NCBI GenBank assembly: GCA_032718475.1
Contig: JAUCBJ010006852.1
Coordinates: 1 to 33,870 of the forward strand
DNA: 33,870 nucleotides
Direction: 5' to 3'
Origin: Nemertoderma westbladi
Lineage: Eukaryota; Xenacoelomorpha; Nemertodermatida; Nemertodermatidae
Made by a program: the position numbers and the translations under genes. The notes under the pieces were generated by a model. The model was not told the DNA's origin and did no database searches. It worked only from the letters and a program-made list of their open reading frames with translations. Positions within the stretch are counted from its first letter, which is position 1. The number at the start of each line of letters is the position of its first letter. Of this stretch, positions 14,298 through 20,710 are shown piece after piece.

Positions 14298-15821
14298 ACT
14301 TTGTGATTGGTCTAAGGCCTCTGGTACTGTGAGTTACATTCACTGTGATTGGTCTAAGGCCTCTGGTACTGAGAGTTACAGTACATTGTGATTGGTCTAA
14401 GGCCTCTGGTACTGAGAGTTACTGTGATTGGTCCAAGGCCTCTGGTGCTGTGAGTTACAGAACATTGTGATTGGTCTAAGGCCTCTGGTACTGTGAGTTA
14501 CAGTACTTTGTGATTGGTCCAAGGACTCTGGTACTGAGAGTTACTGTGATTGGTCTAAGGCCTCTGGTACTGAGAGTTACTGTGATTGGTCCAAGGCCTC
14601 TGGTACTGAGAGTTACTGTGATTGGTCTAAGGCCTCTGGTACTGAGAGTTACTGTGATTGGTCTAAGGCCTCTGGTACTGAGAGTTACTGTGATTGGTCT
14701 AAGGCCTCTGGTACTGTGAGTTACAGTACTTTGTGATTGGTCTAAGGCCTCTGGTACTGTGAGTTACAGAACATTGTGATTGGTCCAAGGACTCTGGTAC
14801 TGAGAGTTACAGTACTTTGTGATTGGTCTAAGGCCTCTGGTACTGTGAGTTACAGAACATTGTGATTGGTCCAAGGACTCTGGTACTGAGAGTTACAGTA
14901 CATTGTGATTGGTCCAAGGACTCTGGTACTGAGAGTTACTGTGATTAGTCCAAGGCCTCTGGTGCTGTGAGTTACAGTACTTTGTGATTGGTCTAAGGCC
15001 TCTGGTACTGAGAGTTACTGTGATTGGTCTAAGGCCTCTGGTACTGTGAGTTACAGAACATTGTGATTGGTCCAAGGACTCTGGTACTGAGAGTTACAGT
15101 ACATTGTGATTGGTCCAAGGACTCTGGTACTGAGAGTTACTGTGATTAGTCCAAGGCCTCTGGTGCTGTGAGTTACAGTACTTTGTGATTGGTCTAAGGC
15201 CTCTGGTACTGAGAGTTACTGTGATTAGTCCAAGGCCTCTGGTACTGTGAGTTACAGAACATTGTGATTGGTCCAAGGCCTCTGGTACTGAGAGTTACTG
15301 TGATTAGTCCAAGGCCTCTGGTACTGAGAGTTACAGAACATTGTGATTGGTCCAAGGCCTCTGGTACTGAGAGTTACAGTACTTTGTGATTGGTCTAAGG
15401 CCTCTGGTACTGTGAGTTACAGAACATTGTGATTGGTCTAAGGCCTCTGGTACTGTGAGTTACAGAACATTGTGATTGGTCCAAGGACTCTGGTACTGAG
15501 AGTTACAGTACATTGTGATTGGTCCAAGGACTCTGGTACTGAGAGTTACTGTGATTAGTCCAAGGCCTCTGGTGCTGTGAGTTACAGTACTTTGTGATTG
15601 GTCCATGGCCTCTGGTACTGAGAGTTACAGTACATTGTGATTGGTCCAAGGCCTCTGGTACTGAGAGTTACAGTACATTGTGATTGGTCCATGGCCTCTG
15701 GTACTGAGAGTTACAGTACATTGTGATTGGTCCATGGCCTCTGGTACTGAGAGTTACAGTACATTGTGATTGGTCCAAGGCCTCTGGTACTGTGAGTTAC
15801 TGTGATTGGTCCAAGGCCTCT

Positions 15822-16980
15822 ATTCGCGCTTTTAGAAATTTAACAGTTTAAACTGCTAATTTATGTGTCTTATAATATCTGATAGCCCGTACTGAAGCCA
15901 GTCTAGCGCGGGGTATGACCCACCGGAGGTGGGAGACTGGATTCTATGGCAGAGCGATGTAGGCTACTTTGTATTATTCGATTGATCTCTACTATATAAT
16001 CTCCAAAAACTATGTTTATTTTCAGTAAAATACCAACAGTTCCTTTTAGGTGCTGTGCATTTATGACTTATACTAGTTACAGCGGGTGGGCATGAGATAA
16101 CGCAAATGTTTACATCTTTTAGGGGTGTATTATTAATCGTTCACACTCACACAACTGACAATAGTACTGAAACACACCAATTTGCCGACTGTCACCAATT
16201 TTACTCGCATATAAGGAGCAACTTAACTCACGTACGTTGGGGACTATGAAACAGCATAAACTCATACAAACCACTGTTATTTGAGCTAGGCAATTGTGAA
16301 TAGTATTCCCCTCCGCTTACTTCAATAATCAAGAAAACTAAGAGATCTACCGGTTATTCGTAAGTATTCTCCAACTATTAGCATTAATCAAATATGTTAC
16401 AATTCACAATATATTATAACAGCATAAACAGTATAAGGGATGTGGTGCGGCAATGTCAGCAGTCAGACGTCAGAAAGTCAGGATGTGTTGCAAGTATGAA
16501 TGGAAAATTCGCAGTGTCAATTGGAAAGTGAGTGCCAAGTGTTTAGTGTTAAGTTAATAGATTTGCGTTCTGTGATCTCTCTAGCCGCTGATGTTTCTGG
16601 GCGAAAGTCAGGAAGTGTATACACACTCACTGAATGAGTTGCAGCAATCCTTGCCTGAAATACTCAATAAGGGATGAATCACCATCGAATGTCATAGAAT
16701 CCATGGAATCAGGGAGAACTCCAATCAGGAATCAGTAACCATGCCATCCGTCCATAACCCAGGGATTCAGTAATTCAGTCTATGGCGTGACGTAGAGTGG
16801 AAAGTATACTGTGATTGGACGGTAAATATCACAGAGGCAAGGGGACAAAGATAAATACCATCCAATGGCTGGTAATTTCGTTATCTAAGCAGCTGTGTTT
16901 CTCTAAGAGTGCTCGACAAAGTTCTATACTTAGAATAAACGCTGGATGGAGTGAGTTTATGTCATTTCATAAAATATCCA
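15822..16980. mobile_element. Unidentified insertion in array A, left part
   Basis: This is unique DNA of modest GC content that interrupts array A between CCTCT at 15817-15821 and CCTCT at 17736-17740. Deleting the insert and one CCTCT restores a normal array unit, which supports a 5-6-bp target duplication. No ORF or protein match is visible. Features include a perfect 12-bp palindrome CAGTTTAAACTG at 15844-15855 and a structured segment at 15898-15940. The class of element is unknown. It may be a composite that was already hosting the LTR at 16981-17649. Confidence 0.55.
15898..15940. other. Nested hairpin segment
   Basis: Outer arms CCAGTCT (15898-15904) and AGACTGG (15934-15940) pair perfectly. 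Between them, CCCACC (15919-15924) pairs with GGTGGG (15928-15933) across a GGA loop and abuts the outer arm. It could be part of a structured transcript or just transposon-internal sequence. No tRNA boxes were found. Confidence 0.5.
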
Positions 16981-17477
16981 TGTGACGGGACCTTGGAGTT
17001 GGCAGTATAGATCCCGACCGGTGTGTGTTATACGCGTCGCCGCGTCGGTAGGCTGCTAAAGCTGTAGTCTGGATGTATATAGTAGGCCGAAGGCCGTTCA
17101 AATAACTGAGTTTTTACTGTCAGTCTTTATAATCACAGAACGTTATAATAGCACAGTCTGAATATAATAGCACGGTAGTGACGACGTCGGTTAAAACTGG
17201 TCCGGTCTCACAACTGTATAGGAAAACCAACTGAATCAGTAATCAATAACTGCAACGGTTATATTATTATTAACACATACTAAATCAGCTCTACACTACT
17301 GAGTGGCCTGAGTGTCCAATAGATGCGCTCTAATCACCCCCGATGTGCTCTCCCACCCACCATTGGCTTAACCTGATTACTTGTCACCTCGCCACTCCCT
17401 GTTGCCACTATCCCCACGTGCTAGCCTTACTAGCGTGTTTGTCCCTCTGAGGTAGTTTGACCTCTCAACTCTCAGTG

Positions 17478-17531
17478 CCGGCACAGCATTCTTAAAAATG
17501 CAGCTGCAATGCAGCATGCCGATCCTAGTAG
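17478..17531 (+). mobile_element. 54-bp LINE 3'-end fragment inside LTR-2
   Basis: This segment begins CCGGCACAGC and ends CTAGTAG. It matches 51 of 54 bases of 19058-19111, the last codons and 3' tail of the LINE fragment. Similarity stops abruptly at both ends. It is read as an extremely 5'-truncated LINE insertion, or a small non-autonomous element sharing that 3' end. LTR-1 lacks it at the equivalent place. Confidence 0.7.
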
Positions 17532-17535
17532 CCTT

Positions 17536-17583
17536 AGTTGGTTGTGAGGTGTCATTATTATTGGTAATGTCACCTCGCCAACT
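17536..17583. repeat. Inverted repeat inside LTR-2
   Basis: The arms begin AGTTGG and end CCAACT. The inner parts GAGGTGTCATTA and TAATGTCACCTC pair with one mismatch. The hairpin occupies the same relative place in the LTR as the hairpin at 19536-19565 in LTR-1. Confidence 0.75.
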
Positions 17584-17649
17584 ATAATTTGGTAAAATGC
17601 CACTAATCCCATTTTCGGTGGGTAGTGCAGGGAATTGAATCCGCTTACA

Positions 17650-17735
17650 ATCAAAGCTCTTAAGGGCTGTTAAGGTTCAGAGTAACCAGCGCATTGTGCA
17701 AAAACGACACATTTTTGCCGCAAAAGCTTTAACAG
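17650..17735. mobile_element. Unidentified insertion in array A, right part
   Basis: This is the short remainder of the 15822-17735 insertion to the right of LTR-2, ending TTTAACAG immediately before the array resumes at CCTCT. Nothing else is recognised in it. Confidence 0.5.
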
Positions 17736-17801
17736 CCTCTGGTACTGAGAGTTACTGTGATTGGTCCAAGGCCTCTGGTACTGTGAGTTACAGTACATTG
17801 T
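17736..17801 (+). repeat. Array A island 1
   Basis: About one and a half array A units lie between two insertions. One carries the TGT linker and the next carries AGTACATTGT. It ends with GTTACAGTACATTGT, which is repeated at 18204-18218 on the far side of the next insertion. Confidence 0.95.
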
Positions 17802-18203
17802 CACACATCGTACGTTTATTTATATTTTCATATCAATAATACTGCTCTGTACATTGGACATAAGATAGATAAATTTACTAGGCCATCGAATTGTGTAGTA
17901 CCCTCCACCAATAAAAAAAAACAAGCCAGTCCCACATTCCCCTACGCCCGCACCTCCAGACCTTCGGCTACCGCGCAGAGGATACCGGTTTCCCTCAGCG
18001 ATTATGTGGACCGCCGGGTCTTTGGTGTGCGGGCGCCCCTCAGACACATTAGAGCGGACCGCAGCAGGGCAAAGTTTAACTTCGTCCGCACGAGAGACAC
18101 GGTCTGCGAATAGGGAGAATCCCGCTTGACTGAGAGGAGGAGCGATATTCGATTTATGAGCGCATGCGCGCTTCTGCTAGCGCCCCCTGTGGTAGTACCA
18201 CCC
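17802..18203 (-). mobile_element. 402-bp retroposon-like insertion with 15-bp target duplication
   Basis: This sequence is flanked on both sides by GTTACAGTACATTGT (17787-17801 and 18204-18218). Removing it plus one flank rebuilds a perfect array unit. Read on the minus strand, it begins GGGTGGTACTACC, runs through a GC-rich part with CAGGGGGCGCTAG and the palindrome GCGCATGCGC, and ends about 13 bases after AATAAA (minus strand of 17815-17820). There is no A tail. The 15-bp duplication and the 3' AATAAA fit a retroposed transcript or a SINE-like element. Two open frames of about 75 codons on the minus strand match nothing I recognise, and one enters the array. Confidence 0.65.
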
Positions 18204-18421
18204 GTTACAGTACATTGTGATTGGTCCAAGGCCTCTGGTACTGTGAGTTACAGTACATTGTGATTGGTCCAAGGCCTCTGGTACTGTAATTGGTCCAAAG
18301 CCTCTGGTACTGTGAGTTACAGTACATTGTGATTGGTCCAAGGCCTCTGGTACTGTGATTGGTCCAAAGCCTCTGGTACTGTGAGTTACAGTACATTGTG
18401 ATTGGTCCAAGGCGTCTTGGT
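18204..18421 (+). repeat. Array A island 2 with 69-bp compound unit
   Basis: Array A cores with AGTACATTGT linkers alternate with 26-bp truncated units lacking GAGTTAC and the linker. The resulting 43+26 bp compound unit repeats about twice. Truncated units carry CCAAAGCC instead of CCAAGGCC. The last unit is degraded (GGCGTCTTGG) where the LINE begins. Confidence 0.9.
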
Positions 18422-19126
18422 CAGGTCAGGTTAGGTCAGGTATTCTAGGTCATTGATCAAGAAAACTTACCACCTCCATGCAGCATAAAGGAAGTGCCAC
18501 CTGTAGCTGCATAGACCCTCTTACTAGGGCAAATCTGGTGCTGTAACTAGGACCCCCATTGTTCTGGGATAAGGACGCCGTTGGTCCTGGATTAAGGACC
18601 CGAGTCACCGAGAATTAATCGGAAACTTAAGGTCCGATTATTTAGAGCAGGAGTAGTTCCAGTACTCCTCTATGGGAGTCCATGCTGGGCTCTTACTGCT
18701 GAGGACACCAAATCTCTGGATGGCACATTCACAAGAATGCTACGCCGGGTTCATTGTGTCAAGTACAATGCACACATCTCCAACCAGACACTATATAACA
18801 TTGGAGGTGTCTCATTGGTTCCCCCAAGCTTGACACTAGAACAAAATCGCCTCTGCTTTGCAGGACATTGCTTTCGTCGTGAGGACCAGCCAGTGCATAA
18901 TCTTGTACTTTGGCAGCCTCATGGAGTGAATAAGCATGGTGGACAGCCCATGACTTTCTTGAGACCCATCTTAAAGGACACTGGCCTTGAAGATGCAGAT
19001 GATCTAGCAAATGTCATGGGTGATAGGGAGTTGTGGCGGCGCAATTTTGTCGACAAGCCGGCACAGCATTCTTAAGAATACAGCTGCAATGCAGCATGCC
19101 GATACTAGTAGTAGTAGTAGTAGTAG
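18422..19126 (+). mobile_element. 5'-truncated non-LTR retrotransposon (LINE)
   Basis: The insertion carries the C-terminal end of a reverse-transcriptase ORF and finishes in a (TAG)7 tail at 19106-19126, after which array A resumes at GTACTGTGAG. The first part (18422-18595) is poorly conserved and has stops. It starts with AGGTCA-type words. The tail of short tandem repeats and the 5' truncation are typical of non-LTR elements. A convincing target duplication was not found; at most GGT is shared at the two ends. Confidence 0.8.
18596..19075 (+). pseudogene. LINE ORF2 C-terminal fragment (RT tail)
   Basis: An open frame of about 159 codons runs from just after a stop at 18593-18595 to TAA at 19073-19075. 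From about 18626 it reads like the region after the catalytic core of an animal LINE reverse transcriptase. Landmarks are KVRLFRAG, then LLYGSPCWALT (18665-18697), TRMLRRVH, LCFAGHCFRR, LVLWQPHG, GGQPMTF, and finally DRELWRRNF near the C terminus. The polymerase core and any endonuclease are missing, so this is a dead 5'-truncated copy. The first ATG in frame (18737) is internal and not a real start. The family cannot be fixed from this tail; CR1/RTE-like groups with this C-terminal pattern are common in invertebrates and fish. Confidence 0.85.
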
Positions 19127-19465
19127 GTACTGTGAGTTACTGTGAGTGATCCAAGGCCTCTGGTACTGTGAGTTACATTCACTGTGATTGGTCCAAGGCC
19201 TCTGGTACTGTGAGTTACATTCACTGTGATTGGTCCAAGGCCTCTTGTACTGTGAGTTACATTCATTGTGATTGGTCCAAGGCCTCTGGTACTGTGAGTT
19301 ACATTCACTGTGAATGGTCCAAGGCCTCTGGTACTGTAAGCTACAGTACATTGTGATTGGTCCATGGCCTCTGGTACTGTGAGTTACAGTACATTGTGAT
19401 TGGCCCAAGGCCTCTGATACTGTGAGTTACATTCATTGCAATGGTCCAAGGCCTCTGGTACTGTG
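19127..19465 (+). repeat. Array A island 3
   Basis: About eight units lie between the LINE and LTR-1, mostly with ATTCACTGT or AGTACATTGT linkers and TGAGTTAC core ends. They show more scattered substitutions than the main array (for example CCTCTTGTAC, GGCCCAAGG, CTGATACTG, GCAATGGTCC). Confidence 0.93.
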
Positions 19466-19535
19466 TGTTAGTGGATCCAATTCGCTGCACCACCCAGCGG
19501 AAAATGGGGAAAGTCACGATCCAATTATAGTTGGC

Positions 19536-19565
19536 TATCCGATATTAGTAATATAATATCGGATA
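19536..19565. repeat. Perfect inverted repeat inside LTR-1
   Basis: Arms TATCCGATATTA (19536-19547) and TAATATCGGATA (19554-19565) are perfectly complementary around a 6-base spacer. GTTGG on the left and CCAAC on the right extend the stem past one unpaired base. Confidence 0.9.
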
Positions 19566-19823
19566 CCAACACAATGGAAGCAATACACATTGCCAGCCAG
19601 AGAGCGAGATGCCACCAAACAAGCCATCTCAGGGAGAAAGCACGTAGACCGAGAACAGGAGAAATAAGGGTTTAGCAGCAGAGAAAGAGAGTAGCCAATG
19701 GCGGGGCAGTTTACCATCTAATTAATGCGCATTCATTGGCCAGGCCAAACTGTAGATAGCAATATTCCATGTGTAGTAATTATAATATAACCGTTACCCG
19801 TTAATTGTGCCTTCAGTTGGCTT

Positions 19824-19830
19824 TATAAAG
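19824..19830 (+). promoter_or_regulatory. Putative TATA box of LTR-1
   Basis: TATAAAG lies about 250 bases before the LTR 3' end, in the usual U3-R arrangement. The equivalent place in LTR-2 reads CTATACAG on its own strand. Assigned from position and motif only. Confidence 0.5.
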
Positions 19831-20074
19831 TGTAGAAGTTGGGCAGTTTTCAACCGTCGTCACCATTACTGCTATTATTGTGCTGTATTACAGTTATACA
19901 GTTATACATATGACATTATATCAAGATCAATATTCAGCTATTAACTCATTTATTCTACCTGCCTTTGGCCTTTCAGCCCCAAAGCCTTCAGTCACAGTAC
20001 CACGCAGCGACGCGTATCAAAATCACGACAAAACCCGGTCGGCATTCCCTCGCCAACTCGGGGATCCCGTCACA

Positions 20075-20450
20075 CTGTGAGTTACAGTACATTGTGATTG
20101 GTCCAAGGCTTCTGATACTGTGAGTTACAGTATATTGTGATTAGTCCAAGGCCTCTGGTATTGAGAGTTACAGTACATTGTGATTGGTCCAAGGCCTCTG
20201 GTAATGTGAGTTACATTCACTGTGATTAGTCCAAGGCCTCTGGTAAGGAGAGTTACAGTACATTGTGATTGGTCCAAGGCCTCTGGTACTGTGAGTTACA
20301 TTCACTGTGATTAGTCCAAGGCCTCTGGTACTGTGAGTTACATTCACTGTGATTAGTCCAAGGCCTCTGGTACTGTGCGTTACAGTACATTGTGATTGGT
20401 CCATGGCCTCTGGTACTGTGAGTTACAGTACATTGTGATTGGTCCAAGGG
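20075..20450 (+). repeat. Array A island 4, right end of array
   Basis: About nine units with all linker types form the right-most part of array A, ending GGTCCAAGGG. Degenerate variants are present (GGCTTCTGATAC, GTAATGTGAG, GTAAGGAGAG, GTGCGTTAC), in keeping with less homogenisation at an array edge. Confidence 0.93.
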
Positions 20451-20456
20451 TATGAG

Positions 20457-20480
20457 CATTAGGTCCCGCGGGACCTAATG
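20457..20480. repeat. Perfect 24-bp palindrome
   Basis: CATTAGGTCCCG is followed directly by its exact reverse complement with no spacer. It begins 6 bp after array A ends. Flanking GAG and CTC extend the symmetry past one extra T. Confidence 0.95.
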
Positions 20481-20584
20481 TCTCAGTACAATTCGGTCAC
20501 GCGAATAACGGATTTGGATTTTATAACAGATTTTTGGAAACAGGCTGACTCTGACTGTCTTACAGACTCACAAGAATCTTTCCT

Positions 20585-20613
20585 TTTCTGTTGCGCTGAA
20601 GTCGCAACAGAAA
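20585..20613. repeat. Hairpin with GTTGCG arms, copy 1
   Basis: Arms TTTCTGTTGCG and CGCAACAGAAA (11 bp each, perfect) surround a 7-base loop CTGAAGT. Confidence 0.9.
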
Positions 20614-20688
20614 TAGAATGCTATACAGTGAAAAGGAATGTAAAAATCAAATGAAATGAGAATGATATGAATACACCGTGATAATAGG

Positions 20689-20710
20689 TTGTTGCGCTGT
20701 TGCGCAACAA
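20689..20710. repeat. Hairpin with GTTGCGC arms, copy 2
   Basis: Arms TTGTTGCGC and GCGCAACAA (9 bp each, perfect) surround TGTT. It shares TGTTGCGCTG with the hairpin 104 bp upstream, and array B starts at the next base. Confidence 0.9.

Larger units (their letters stand above)
12181..15100 (+). repeat. 2,119-bp spaced duplication in array A
   Basis: The blocks at about 12181-12998 and 14300-15117 show the same variant order, offset by 2,119 bp, with only isolated differences (for example CCAAGAACT at about 12401 versus CCAAGGACT at about 14520). A shorter 430-bp offset duplication links about 11850-12180 with 12280-12610. The intervening DNA carries a different repeat (193 bp). Confidence 0.85.
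443..15821 (+). repeat. Minisatellite A: 33-bp core with 3/9/10-bp linkers
   Basis: This is a tandem array of several hundred units (I estimate 380-400). Each unit has a 33-bp core that starts GATTGGTCCAAGG, continues CCTCTGGTACTG and ends AGAGTTAC or TGAGTTAC. The core is followed by one of three linker classes: TGT, ATTCACTGT, or a 10-mer such as AGTACATTGT, AGTACTTTGT or AGAACATTGT. Unit lengths are therefore 36, 42 and 43 bp. Core variants recur in mixed order: CCAAGGCCT, CTAAGGCCT, CCATGGCCT, CCAAGGACT, GTACTG or GTGCTG, and GATTAGTCC. Most units carry an inverted CCAAT box (GATTGG). No transposon interrupts this 15.4 kb. Runs of 36- and 42-bp units stay in frame and produce spurious ORFs on both strands. 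Confidence 0.97.
16981..17649 (-). mobile_element. Solo LTR, minus strand (LTR-2)
   Basis: Read on the minus strand, this 669-bp element starts TGTAAGCGG and ends CCCGTCACA, so it is bounded by TG...CA. Flanks are ATCCA (16976-16980) and ATCAA (17650-17654), an imperfect 5-bp target duplication. It aligns along its length with the plus-strand LTR at 19466-20074. Shared words include ATAATATAACCGTT (minus strand of 17254-17267), GCGACGCGTAT and the 3' terminus. No internal retrotransposon sequence adjoins it, so it is a solo LTR left by recombination. It lies inside the larger 15822-17735 insertion and contains a 54-bp LINE tail. Overall similarity to the other LTR looks moderate, which suggests separate subfamilies. 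Confidence 0.8.
19466..20074 (+). mobile_element. Solo LTR, plus strand (LTR-1)
   Basis: This is a 609-bp element starting TGTTAGTGG and ending CCCGTCACA. It is flanked by a perfect 5-bp duplication CTGTG (19461-19465 and 20075-20079). Deleting it with one CTGTG restores a perfect array A unit. A TATAAAG at 19824-19830 is placed as expected for an LTR promoter, followed by a possible start region near 19850. No retrotransposon coding DNA adjoins either side. The TG...CA ends and 5-bp duplication fit a Gypsy- or BEL-type LTR; the superfamily is not resolved. It is related to the minus-strand LTR at 16981-17649. Confidence 0.88.
20481..20710. other. Unique spacer between arrays A and B
   Basis: No gene is seen. 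It contains two related hairpins (20585-20613 and 20689-20710) around a short AT-rich stretch, and array B begins straight after the second. Confidence 0.6.

Noticed and set aside
17625-17645. tRNA B-box-like GAATTGAATCC
   Set aside because: No A box or cloverleaf is present, and the sequence is the conserved terminus of LTR-2.
17472-17654. 60-codon minus-strand ORF near the LTR-2 5' end
   Set aside because: It spans the LTR terminus and the LINE tail module and is a chance frame.
17820-18229. 75-codon minus-strand ORFs in the 402-bp insertion
   Set aside because: No family recognised, they overlap in different frames, and one begins in the minisatellite. Kept only as part of the retroposon description.
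19880-20080. 66-codon ORF in LTR-1
   Set aside because: It lies in the R/U5 part of the LTR and runs into the target site; there is no gag start beyond it because the LTR is solo.
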